From Stomoxys calcitrans (taxonomy: Eukaryota; Arthropoda; Insecta; Diptera; Muscidae), in the NCBI RefSeq assembly GCF_963082655.1, contig NC_081552.1, positions 496,001 through 560,000 on the forward strand: a stretch of 64,000 nucleotides of DNA. The letters are read 5' to 3'. The notes below the pieces were generated by a model. It ran no database searches. It had not been told where the DNA came from and saw only the letters and a program-made list of their open reading frames with translations. Positions 23,500 through 34,609 of the stretch are shown in pieces; positions within the stretch are counted from its first letter, which is position 1; every line of letters starts with the position of its first letter. The translations under genes and the position numbers were made by a program.

Positions 23500-23890
23500 A
23501 TAATTGCGCCCTCTAGAGGCACAAAAAGTCAAATCGGGCGACCGGTTTATATGGGAGCTATAACAGATTATAGACCGATTTGAACCATACGACTATTGGA
23601 AGCAAAACGTAACAAGCAAAATTCAAGCCAAATCAGATAATAATTACGCTTTCCAGAGGCTTAAGAAGTCAAATTGGGAGATGGTTTATATGCCAGCTAT
23701 AACGAAACATGGACCGATTTGGCCCATTTGCAATCACAACCGACTTGTATCTGTGGAAAATTTCAAGCGCCTAGCTGTACTCCTTCGAAAGTTTGCGCGT
23801 TTTCGACGGACGGACTTGACTTAATCAACTTCGAACGTCAAGACGATCAAGAATATATATACTTTGTTTGGTCTCGGATCAATATTTCAA
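23500..23890 (-). repeat. Family A partial copy, reverse
   Basis: GCGCCCTCTAGAGGCACAAA, CGGTTTATATGGGAGCTATA and GATCAAGAATATATATACTT are the reverse of family A internal units and 5' box. The GTCY tract is reduced to CGACGGACGG. Confidence 0.7.
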
Positions 23891-24059
23891 TTAACAACAA
23901 CCATTTTAACAAAAATCAATTAAGAAAACGATTTTAAAGCATTTCTAAGAAAGAGACACAAAAAAATTAAAGATGTCTTCCTTGATCGAAGGAATGATTG
24001 AAAGCCAATGAAGCAAACATTCAAAATAACGATGCTATCTATAAATTTATGTCTCTATA

Positions 24060-24273
24060 CAAAAAAAAATCACGAAATTTAAAAATTTAATTGAAAATGA
24101 AAATGTTTCCAAGTAAAAAATTAATTAAATCAATCAATTATTTTTTTAATTTATTCCTACTTTGTTTAATTACGATCGTGATTGAAATTTGGGCAATATT
24201 CAATTAAAAATTAATTGATTCAATATTTTTTTGGGGAATCTGAACTTTTTCCAATTACTATCGTGATTAAATG
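24060..24273. repeat. AT-rich tandem repeat, left part
   Basis: Reiterated strings such as AAAAATTAATTGATTCAATA and TTACGATCGTGATTGAAATT, about 100 bp per unit. It is split by the family A element at 24274-25930 and continues on its right side. Confidence 0.65.
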
Positions 24274-25930
24274 TTTATACCCTCCACCATAAGATGGGGG
24301 GTATACTAATTTCGTCATTCTGTTTGTAACTACTCGAAATATTCGTCTGAGACCCCATAAAGCATATATATTCTTGATCGTCGCGACATTTTATGTCGAT
24401 CTAGCCATGTCCGTCCGTCTGTCCTTCCGTCGTCCGTCCGTCCGTCTGTCCGTCTGTCTGTCGAAAGCACGCTAACTTCCGAAGGAGTAAAGCTAGCCGC
24501 TTGAAATTTTGCACAAATACTTCTTATTAGTGTAGGTCGGTTGGTATTGTAAATGGGCCATATCGGTCCATGTTTTGATATAGCTGCCATATAAACCGAT
24601 CTTGGGTCTTGACTTCTTGAGCCTGTAGAGTGCGCAATTCTTATCCGATTGGAATGAAATTTTGCATGACGTGTTTTGCTATGATATCCAACAACTGTGC
24701 CAAGTATGGTTGAAATCGGTTCATAACCTGATATAGCTGCCATATAAACCGATCTTGGGTCTTGACTTCTTGAGCCTCTAGCGTGCGCAATTCTTATCCG
24801 ATCAGAATGAAATTTTGCACGACGTGTTTTGTTATGATATCCAACAAGTGTGCCAAGTATGGTTCAAATCGGTCCATAACCTGATATAGCTGCCATATAA
24901 ACCGATCTTGGGTCTTGACTTCTTGAGCCTGTAGAGTGCGCAATTCTTATCCGATTGGAATGAAATTTTGCATGACGTGTTTTGCTATGATATCCAACAA
25001 CAGCGCCAAGTATGGTTCAAATCGGTCCATAACATGATATAGCTACCATATAAACCGATCTTGGGTCTTGACTTCTTGACCCTCTAGAGGGCGCAATTCT
25101 TATCCGATTGGAATGGAATTTCGCACGACGTGTTTTGTTATGATACCCAACAACTGTGCCAAGTATGGTTCAAATCGGTCCATAACCTGATATAGCTACC
25201 ATATAAACCGATCTTGGGTCTTGACTTCTTGACCCTCTAGAGGGCACAATTCTTATCCGATTTGAATGAATTTTTGCACGAAGTATTTCGTTATGATATC
25301 CAACAACTGTGTCAAGTATGGTTCAAATCGGTTCATAACCTGATATAGCTGTCATATAAACAGATCTGGGGATTTGACTTCTTGAGCTTCTAGAGGGCGC
25401 AATTCCTATCCGATTTGGCTGAAATTTTGCATGACGTATTTTATTTTTACTTTCAACAACTGTGTCATATAAGGTTCAAATCGGTTCATAACCTGATATA
25501 GCTGCCATATAAACCGATCTGGGATCTTGACTTCTTGACCCCTAGAGGTCGCAATTATTATCCGATATGCCTGAAATTTTGTACGATGGATACTCTCATG
25601 ACCATCAACAAACGTTTTTATTATGGTCTGAATCGGTCTATAGCCCGATACAGATTCCATATAAATCGTTCTCTCTATTTTACTTCGTAAGCCCCAATGG
25701 GCGCAATTCTTATACGAATTAGCTAAAATTTTACACAGGTCTCCAACATATAATTTAATTGTGGTCCGAACCGGACCATATATTGATATCGTTTTAATAG
25801 CAGAGCAACTCTTTTCTTATATCCTTTTTTGCCTAAGAAGAGATGCCAGGAAAAGAACTCGACAAATGCGATCCATGGTGGAGGGTATATAAGATTCGGC
25901 CCGGCCGAACTTAGCACGCTTTTACTTGTT
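24274..25930 (+). mobile_element. Family A element, best-preserved copy (1.66 kb)
   Basis: A non-coding element with every landmark present. The 5' subterminal repeat TATACCCTCCACCAT (24276-24290) is the exact inverse of ATGGTGGAGGGTATA (25875-25889). Next come the box GCATATATATTCTTGATCG and a long GTCC/GTCT tract (about 24407-24463). Internal units follow, with the marker CCATATAAACCGATC at 24587, 24740, 24893, 25046, 25199, 25352 and 25505, all exactly 153 bp apart, and a decayed one at 25657. After the second subterminal repeat comes the perfect hairpin TTCGGCCCGGCCGAA and the tail ending TTTTACTTGTT. The GTCY tract ties it to INE-1/mini-me elements of flies. The overall plan matches non-autonomous Helentrons. 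Confidence 0.85.
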
Positions 25931-26290
25931 TTAATTAAACAATTAAATGATTCAATAATTTTTTTTTTTTAATTTAATCTAATATCTTTAATTTAATTTA
26001 ATTACGACCATGATTGAAATTTTTGATATCTTCAATTAAAAAATTAATCGATTCAATCGGGTTTTCATTGAATCTTGAAAATTTTTATGAATAGAAGTAT
26101 ATTACGAACATTTTTTCAAATAAAAATGTATTGAAAAATAAACATGTTTTCAATTTAATTGAATCAATCATTTTTTAATTGGATTCAATTACGATCGTGA
26201 TAGAAGTTCGGGCAATTTTTAATAAAAAAAAATTAATGAATCAATCATTTTAAGAATTGAATCTGAATAAATTTGTTGTCATTTTCAATT
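25931..26290. repeat. AT-rich tandem repeat, right part
   Basis: Continues the left array: AATTACGACCATGATTGAAA, TTAAAAAATTAATCGATTCA and TTACGATCGTGATAGAAGTT recur about every 100-130 bp. Confidence 0.6.
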
Positions 26291-26299
26291 AAAAGATAA

Positions 26300-27450
26300 G
26301 TAAGGACGGGCTCCCGGGCCGCCTTAAAATTATTTTTCTTACAAAATTTTAAAGAAATTTTTTTCTAAACTAATTTTAATAAAATTTTTCAAAAGGAAAA
26401 TTTCAGCGTTACCTTATTTAATGACAAAACTTCAGCACGGGCCCGACCGCCCCTCGGAATTATTTTGTAAAGACAAATTACTTAAACTTTTGTTCTAAAG
26501 ACAACATTTTAATTAAATTTATTCTAAGGCTAAATTTTAAAGAATTTTTTAATTTTTATTATGCAAATTTGTCCCAAAAAGAAAAAGGCATTTTTTTGAA
26601 ATATTTTGAATTTTAAAACTTTAAAAAAAAAATATTTTTATTTCCTAAGCCCTTTTAACAAAAAAATCATTTACTTCAATACTTTACTTTAATTATTTTA
26701 GCATTAAATCGCACCTGCTATCAAAAGAAGTAGGATTATTGCCATAAACTAATTTTTTAAATATAGAAACCATCAAATGCAACAAGACTTTAAAACTGAT
26801 TCTAGAAATCTCACTCCTAAGAATTTTGAGAATTTTTTCGTTTGATTTTTGGGATATAAAAAATTGCAGACTTTCGACAAGCCAATTTTCCCCCAAACAT
26901 GACGGGATCCACTAATCCAAATTTCATTACGATACCTCTTTCCTAACTCGAGCTAGAATTTTTCCAAGGCAGCTCTATTCTTGGGTATTTTTAATGCAAT
27001 TTTTTTTAAAGACCGCATCGCAATGTAACTTTTTCAAAAGATCAAATTTTTGTGATTGTTTTAAACGAAAAGTTATTAAAAGTTTCTTTAAGCCAAAAAT
27101 TGTAAAAGTTGTTCTGAAATAAAAAATTCTCTTAATTCTCGTTTTGTTAATTGAAATGTTGTCTGTGGAGAAAATAATATTTAAAAAATGTCTTTAAATG
27201 AAATATTTTGCTGGTAAGTGTGAAAAACTTTCCAAAGAATAATTAGCACTGAAATGAAATGAAAAATTTTACGGACTCGGAAATACAATTTTAATTTTAA
27301 TTTACATTTCAAAATAATCATTGCAAAACCATTTCGTTCTTTCTCTTGGAATTCCATAGTTCACAAAGCTCAAAGGAGCTCAAAGTGCATGTGCGAACAT
27401 TTATAGAAATTTAGTAATTTGCATGTTTAATTATTAATCAAATTGCATAT
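26300..27450. other. AT-rich non-coding DNA with degenerate short repeats
   Basis: Contains loose repeats of TCTAAAGACAAATTTT-type strings (26340-26650), similar to those at 31240-31690. No gene was recognised. Confidence 0.35.
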
Positions 27451-27457
27451 TTACAAA

Positions 27458-27663
27458 AAGGTGGGTATTAAGTTTGTGTTTCACAGTGATATACCCATGT
27501 TTTTCACGATTACCCTTTTCAAAAACTTCAAAAATATCACTGATAACATAACACTTTTATTCAAATTTTATCATAAATAATGGGAATGGGTTAGGGAATC
27601 TACAAAAATTAATCGTAAAAAACATTAATTTTCACTGTGAAACACTAGCTTAATACCCACCTT
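27458..27663. mobile_element. 206-bp MITE with 32-bp terminal inverted repeats
   Basis: The left end AAGGTGGGTATTAAGTTTGT and the reverse complement of the right end, AAGGTGGGTATTAAGCTAGT, agree over 32 bases (through GTTTCACAGTGA) with two mismatches. The interior is AT-rich and non-coding. The target site duplication is ambiguous because of flanking A runs, so the superfamily is left open. Confidence 0.75.
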
Positions 27664-27934
27664 AAGTGAGGATATGTCATAGAATTATATTAGTCCGCAG
27701 GCTTTTATCAATGAGAGCAGGTTTTATATTATACTAACGTTTGCCGCTAGGTCATTTGACATCAATTAGTGGGCAAAAAAAGTTTACAACTGCAATAACG
27801 CAGAGATCTATTCGTGTTTCTGATTTTTAGTTCCAACACCTTTTCTTATTTTCCAATGAATTAGGAAAACTTTTAAAGATGGATGATGGAATTCATAAGC
27901 ATATACGACAATAGATGGATGCAAGTTTTACCGG

Positions 27935-28262
27935 CCTTCTATTCCATCCAAGACAGATTTTCGATCGATTACCAAATTTCGGCAATTCAATCCAAATCTG
28001 AACCAATTTTTTTCTCCAATTTCAATGGGCTTCGTCTCTAGGCCCAAGAAACTGCTTGTGTCAAATTTAAAGACGATAGGATGCAAATTGGGACCGGCAC
28101 TTTGTACAGAAACATAGCTAAATCGAATCAGGAAGTGATACTGAGTCGATCAGCATGCTTATCAATGGGTCTATCTCTCTTCCTTTTGGGTGTTACAAAC
28201 ACCTACACTAAGTTATAATACCCTGTACCACACAAGTGGTGTAGGGTGTAATACATGTTTCA
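27935..28262 (-). repeat. Family B 5' part, reverse
   Basis: In plus orientation it holds GGGCTTCGTCTCTAGGCCCA, ATCAATGGGTCTATCTCTCT and ends TGGTGTAGGGTGTAATAC, the inverse of the family B 5' end seen at 22645 and 33640. Confidence 0.65.
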
Positions 28263-28267
28263 ATCAT

Positions 28268-29065
28268 TTTTATACCCTCCAATATAGGATGGGGGTATAC
28301 TAATTTCTTCATTCTGTCTGTAACACCTTGAAATATGCGTCTAAGACCCCATAAAGTATATATATTCTTGATCTTCATGACATTTTAAGTCCAACTAGCC
28401 ATATCCGTCCTTCTGTCTGTCGAATGCACGCTAACTTTCGAAGGAGTAAGGCTAGGCTCTTAAAATTTTGCACAAATACTTTTTATTAGCGTAGGTCGGT
28501 TGGTATTGTAAATGGGCCAAATCGGTCCATGTTTTGATATAGCTGCCACATAAACCGATCTGGGGTCTTGACTTTCTAGAGGGCGCAATTCTTATCCGAT
28601 TTGGCTGAAATTTTACACAAGGTGTTTTGTAACGACTTCCAACAATTGTGCTTAGTTTGGCGCAAATCGGTACATAATCTGATATAGCTGCCATATGAAC
28701 CGATCTGGGATCTTGACTTCTTGAGCCTCTATAGGGCGCCATTCTTATCCGATTTGGCAGAAATTTTGTACCACGGCTTCTCCCATGACCGTCAACCTAC
28801 GTATCCCATATGGTCTGGATCTATTTTGCTTCTTGAGCCCCTACAAGGCGCAATTCTTATCCGAATGAACTGAAATATAACAATATTACTTCTACAAGGG
28901 TTAGCATTCAATTCGTTTATGGCCCGAATCGGACTACAACTTTATATAGCTCCAATAGCATAACAGTTCTTATTGATTATTCTTTGTTTGCCTAAAAAGA
29001 GAAACCGTGCAAAGAACTCGACATATGCGATCCATGGTGGAGGGCCAGGACGATCTTAGCACCTC
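28268..29065 (+). repeat. Family A element, about 0.8 kb
   Basis: TATACCCTCCAATATAGGAT, GTATATATATTCTTGATCTT and a short GTCC/GTCT tract precede about three units. The right end keeps ATCCATGGTGGAGGG but the hairpin is lost (GGCCAGGACGATCTTAGCAC). An AT-rich tandem unit follows at 29080-29190. Confidence 0.75.
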
Positions 29066-29189
29066 TTGCATTAGACTGTGATCGAAATTGTGAAATTTTA
29101 AATTAAAAAATTAAGTGTTTTAATCATTTGTTTAATTGAATCTTAAATAATTTTGTATATAAATTGCGATTGAAAACTTTATCGTTTTT

Positions 29190-31110
29190 GTTTTTTTTGT
29201 CTCTCTATATGTTCGTCAGTTCATTGAAAACAACTTGATCTTATAAAGGGAAAACAGATGTTTTCATTGAATTGGAATGAAAATTACCTTTTTGGGAAAC
29301 ATCCATCGCACAGGTATATACGAGATGTTGATACAAGCAAAGTATATCTCCCTACGCCAAGGAGCCAGGCGGGCACACTTTATAACTCAACCGGTGATAC
29401 ACCATCAGTGTCAAAACTTTTTATCGTCCAAAGGATTTTCGACTCAGACACAAATTCTCCAAGAACCCCCGATGAATGCATCTGGGAATGTATATCAACG
29501 AGTAGTTCTCGTGTTTCCCATGATAAGGCACCTCCCTTCAACTTTTTTTCTAAAGTTCTCACCAGGATTCGAAGCCAGGCGTTCAGCGTCATAGGCGCTA
29601 CGGTGGCCTCCTAATTTCCTTACCATCAACGGTATTTTGATTATCATTAAAAATGTTTGTATTTAAGAATAAGAAGCAAAGATAGGGATATATTAAACTA
29701 CGCTTTGAGATAAACTATTCTGAAAAGTCAAGTAAAAAATCAGACACCGAAAAAAGGTGTTTCATTAAATACTTGAGAAATTTGTCTTCTTTAAATTAAG
29801 TTAATTAAGTAAATTAAGTTCTTCATCTTTGGCCTTTCTGCGTGGCTGCGAAAAATTAAAAAAAGATTAAACCCCTTTTAGTGAAAATAAAAAAAAATTG
29901 AAAAACTGAAAAAATGGACGTATGTATGTACTATAACAAAAATGCAATGTAAACGTCTCTTGTCGCTAAGCTAACATCATTTTCGCGGCAAGAACTGGAT
30001 AGTCCTGAATCAAATCTTTAAAAACACAGAGTTGAAGTCGACCTCCGCAGCCCTGCTGAAATTAAAACCTTCCCATTCATGTGCGGGCGAAGTTAGTGAA
30101 ACTTCACAATCCTCAAAAGATCACATCCTTGTGTGGGGTGGAAAATCTAGCAAAGGCAGTTTTACAATTGAACATTTATTTATAACTTAGCTTTGGACGT
30201 TTTACCGACACATTTTAAGACATGCTGCGCATGAAGAAAAAAGGGTTCTTTTAAAGGGATAAATGGAAATTTCTGGCTATGAAATCGAAACGAGCTACTT
30301 ATGCTGTGTACGTAAGCAGCCAAGTTTTTAAGTCCGGAGTATGTGTACGTACGTACGAACTCTCACCGGAATGGCATGAACACAATTTAAGTGCAAGTTT
30401 TATTTTGAGAAACAACTTTCAAGCGAATTAAACTAAAACAGAAAAAAAAAGCAAATCCTTAAAAAAGCTCATGTCCTGATCGTCATTTCGGGACTCAATA
30501 AACACTCAACAAACTGGCTGGCGTAGTATGTCCAAGCTAAGCAAAGTTCATGTCGATTACTTCAATTGTGTGGCTGGTGTGAATGTGTTCTTGAATTTAA
30601 CCTTCGCTTCATATGCGAAGACATACACTCTGATACTGCGCTGCGCAAGAACCCAAGAAGTATGTGTAAGGACGTACATGGGTTTTTGCCTTTTCAAGTA
30701 CAATTAAGGAGGTATTAAAATCCCACGGTGTGTTTATGACCACATACACAATGGGGTAGATTTTAAGCCCAATTCCCAATTATTGAATCAAACACTTACA
30801 AATGGGAATGCTGCGAAAGTGGCCGAAAACTCTAATTGTCAACCAAAACGAATTTAGTTAAGCACATACATTTCACAAGGACTTTGGCACGTACAATAGA
30901 CCGTTTCGTTTTTTGCAGTGCAACAAAATATTGCTGGCTTTGTTGAGCTTAATTTCTTCCCAGAATTCTCTCGCAATCAGATGTCATTGAGATCAGGATT
31001 GCCGGTTCGGAGTCTTGCAGCTAGGAGTCGGAGGCGAGAATAAATTGCCTTGGATTTTTTCAACGAATAAAATTCTGTACATAAATGTTTTTAATATACA
31101 CTAACGGACA
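29190..31110. other. Non-coding DNA with a SINE head fragment
   Basis: At 29555-29612 CACCAGGATTCGAAGCCAGG and GGCGCTACGGTGGCCTCC are a minus-strand SINE tRNA-like head. Because of it, the 118-codon plus-strand ORF at 29258-29614 is not called as a gene. The rest (29640-31110) shows no gene, RNA or known repeat, only scattered GTACGTACGTAC-type strings near 30345. Confidence 0.4.
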
Positions 31111-31239
31111 TTTTTTAGTAGAAAACAGAACAAAAGTTTGCTGTAACAACAAAAAGTCTGCCGAAACTGGGACGGCAGTAATTTTTGGCTAAAACAACAA
31201 ATTTTTTATTAACTTTTGTCTGAGCTTAGATTTGTATTT

Positions 31240-31690
31240 GAAGAAAATTTCTTTAGAATTATGTCTTCAGAAAAACTTTCATTGAAATTTTGTCCTTAGA
31301 AAAATTGCCATTGAAATTTTATCTTTAGAAAAAAAATTCATTGATATTTTGCCTTAAAAAAAAAGAATTTTGAATTTAGAAAAAATGTCATTGAAATCGT
31401 TTTTAAAAGTTAATAAAATACTGTCTACAGACAAACTTTTGCACAAATCCATGCACCCTCTATTCTTTCCAAAAATAAAATTGCTGTGAAATTTGAAATT
31501 TGCAAAAGACAAAATCTCGAAAAAAAATTTTCTAAAAGAGAAACTTTCAATGACATTTATTCTAAAGAAACATTTCAATGAAAACTATTCTAAAGACAAA
31601 TTTTTAAAGAAAATTGGTAAAGACAATTTGTTTATGACATTTTTTCTAAAGACAAAATTTAAATGAATGTTTTTCTTCAGATTAAAGTGT
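31240..31690. repeat. Degenerate ~30-bp tandem repeat
   Basis: Imperfect reiteration of TTTAGAAAAA...TTCATTGAAATTTT, with unit length about 25-32 bases. The interruption and drift suggest an old minisatellite. A repeat D fragment (GTTTGCTGTAACAAC) precedes it at 31120-31205. Confidence 0.6.
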
Positions 31691-31914
31691 ACAGAGTCTA
31701 ATGTTTTGCCTAATTGCATATGCCATATGTGTCAATTACTTTTTATCTGCATTAGAAGAAACGTTTAAAAGAACATTACTATAATACTACATTATCAATA
31801 TTTCTAGTTTGCCACACCACAGCACAGAGTCGTGAGTTCATAGTAATAATGTTGGTCAAAAATGGAAGGAACTTACGTAGTCGCATGAATCTTGTCACAA
31901 ATATTGTTTATTGT

Positions 31915-32440
31915 TATAGAAGCTTTAGGGCCAAAAATGGATCATATAGATCCAAGATTTGGAATAGATCCCATATAGACCGATTTTACTCGCGAGACCA
32001 CAAAATGCTCATTTCCTAACCGATTTGCCTGAAATTTTAAACAAAAACTTGTTTTGGGCCTCTCACCAACCATGCCAATTATGGGCCAAATCGCATAGTT
32101 TTTCTATATGGCTGCCATATAGACCGATCTCGTGATTAATGGTTTTGGCCTATGAAATACCTATTTTTCAGCCGATTGTGCTGAAATTTGCATCTGTGGG
32201 TTACATGAAACCTCTTAAAGCCCGTACCGAATATGATCCAAATCGGACCATACTTGAATATAGCTGCCATGTAAAGCAATCTCACGATTTTGGGTCTTGC
32301 GACCATAAAATACATATTTGTCATCCGTTTTCGCTGACATTTGGAACAGAAATTCAGTTAAGTCCTATCTCTGTGCAATCTATGAATACAATCTGGTCAT
32401 ATTTGTGTATAGCCTTTAGAGCTCTCTAGACCATTTTTAC
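31915..32440 (+). repeat. Family A partial copy
   Basis: Internal units with CCCATATAGACCGATTTTAC, GGCTGCCATATAGACCGATC and TATAGCTGCCATGTAAAGC. Both ends are missing. Confidence 0.65.
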
Positions 32441-32559
32441 TTGATTTGGGGTTCGCAAATTGTTTTTCTAGATTGTGGTTAATTCGATATATAAATAGAG
32501 TTAAGTTTTTCATTTCCCTTGTGGATCAACCATGGATGTTGGAAGTCAAAATGACCCAT

Positions 32560-32960
32560 TGCTTACTATATTCCAGCCAAATCATATGACAATTACCGCT
32601 TCCAGGGGCTCAAGATGTCAAATCGAGGGATAAGTTTATATGGGAGCTTTGTCGGATTAATTCAAGTTTTGTTGAATGTCATAGCCAACACTCCGTGCAA
32701 AATGTCAACAAAATCGGATAACAATTGCGGCTACTAGGCGCTTAAGATGTCAAATCGGGAGATAGTTCCACATGCAAGCTATATCAGATTATAGACGGAA
32801 TATAGGTGGAAGCCATAACAAAACACTCCGTGCAAAATTTCAGCCAAATCGGTCAAAAATCGAGGCATCTAATCGAAGTACCACTTTGTATGGAGGTTAT
32901 CCAATTCCATCGTATCACAGAAAATATATAGACCTACATTTGACAAATTAAACATGGTAT
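32560..32960 (-). repeat. Family A partial copy, reverse
   Basis: GGGGCTCAAGATGTCAAATC, AGTTTATATGGGAGCTTTG and CCGTGCAAAATTTCAGCCAA are reversed internal units. No termini remain. Confidence 0.65.
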
Positions 32961-33599
32961 TGATTCATAAAAAGCTTTTCAAACCAGGTATTAATTGCTT
33001 TAATTATTTTTGATATCGAAATTCGATATTTTTTGTATGACGGCAAGTGTTTGGTACCTAAGGCATACGTTGAACATATTTTTAATTGTACCAATTAAAT
33101 TGTTATTTAATAGTATGAATTTTGCATTGACCTAGATTCTATTGTGTTCCCTTTCACATATATATAATGCGAAAAAAAGTGCGAATGACAAAAAAATTTT
33201 CAAGAAAATTGGAAATTCGGTTTTTATTGCTACATAAAATGTATTTTTTTTTAGTTATAATTATAAAGTTAAACAAATTTATAGTGAAAAATATTGCGCT
33301 GAACAACGCTGAACGGAATATAAATATGGTATTTTAAATACATATTATTAATGTTATCTTATTTTAATATTTTACTATCCACATCTAAATTATTTTGACT
33401 TGGGCCATCCTCAGCGCCCAAGTAACACATGTGGATCTAGGTTCCACGCAAAATGCTATGATTGGCATTTATTACAATTCATTTGAAATATGTTTGTATA
33501 TAAATTATATTGTTTATAATACTCTTTACAGACGTTGTCGCCGACAACAAAGAGAGCCTCAAAATTTTTTTAGAAGCCTGGGACCATTATCAAAGAAAT

Positions 33600-34605
33600 A
33601 TAGATACAGGTGGTAACACCCAACTACAGGTGGTAACACCCAAAAGGAATAGAGATAGACCCATTGATAAGTATACCGATCGATTTGGATATAACTCCCA
33701 TATATATGTTCGTCCGATTTGCAGTAATACTGCAAAAAAATGGTCATTTGTTAACCGATTTTCTCGAAATTTTGCAGGAAGGATTTTCTTATGACTCCCG
33801 ACATTACAGGTGAATTTCATTAACATGGGTTCAGATTTAGATATAGCTCCCATACATATGTTCGTCCAATTTGCAGTAATACTGCAAAAAATGGTAATTT
33901 GTTAACCGATTTTCTTGAAATTTGGCAGGAAGGATTTTCTAATGCCTCTCGACATAACTGAGTCCAGATTTAGATATAGCTCTCATATATACATTTTGCC
34001 CAATTTTAACTTCTTGAGTCACAAGAAGTTAAATTTTGCAAAACGCTTTCCTCGATCTGAGAAGTTTGCTGAAATCGGTTCAGATTTTGGTAAAGCTCCC
34101 ATATATATGTTCGTCCGACTTTGAGAAATATTGCAAGAAAGTGCTCATATTTTAACCGATTCTCTCGAAATTTTGCAGGAAGGATTTTCTTATGACTCTC
34201 GATATCTGGTGAATTTCATAGAAATCGGCCCAGATTTAGATATAGCTGACATATATGTATGAAGATTTTCACCCCAAGAGCCACTGCAAGCGCATTGTTT
34301 GACCAATCTTGCCGAAATTTTACACAACGCTTTCCTCGACGAATACCACATTATCTGAGAAGTTTGCTCGAAATAAGTTCAGAATTAGATATAGCTCCCA
34401 TATATATGTTTGTCAGATCTTGGGTAATTTGCAATAATGTTGTCATTAGTCAACAGTAGTTATTACAGTTTGAACATATTTGCTCGCCGAGTTCCATCAA
34501 AATTGGTTCAGAATTGGATATAGCTATCATATTGTACTTATAGGGTAGGTGTAGGGTATTATACAGTGGGCACCGTCCGACTTTTGCCCTTCCTTACTGG
34601 GTTTG
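33600..34605 (+). repeat. Family B element, about 1.0 kb
   Basis: It starts at a duplicated 21-bp block containing GGTGGTAACACCCAA (33609 onward). AGAGATAGACCCATTGATAA and about seven units marked by AGCTCCCATATATATG follow, at irregular 115-151 bp spacing. It ends with TGTAGGGTATTATACAGTGG, the imperfect hairpin region GGGCACCGTCCGAC and CCTTCCTTACTGG. No coding potential. Confidence 0.75.
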
Positions 34606-34609
34606 CAAT

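Noticed and set aside
24330..24743. 137-codon minus-strand ORF ending in repeated RTDGRT residues, and similar ORFs at 28452-28742, 25406-25660 and 54636-54833
   Set aside because: They are translations of family A units. A 153-bp unit is divisible by three and so keeps frames open across units. Composition and copy-to-copy stops argue against a protein.
29258..29614. 118-codon plus-strand ORF as a candidate gene
   Set aside because: Its last part is a SINE tRNA-like head read through, and the upstream part has no recognisable domain.
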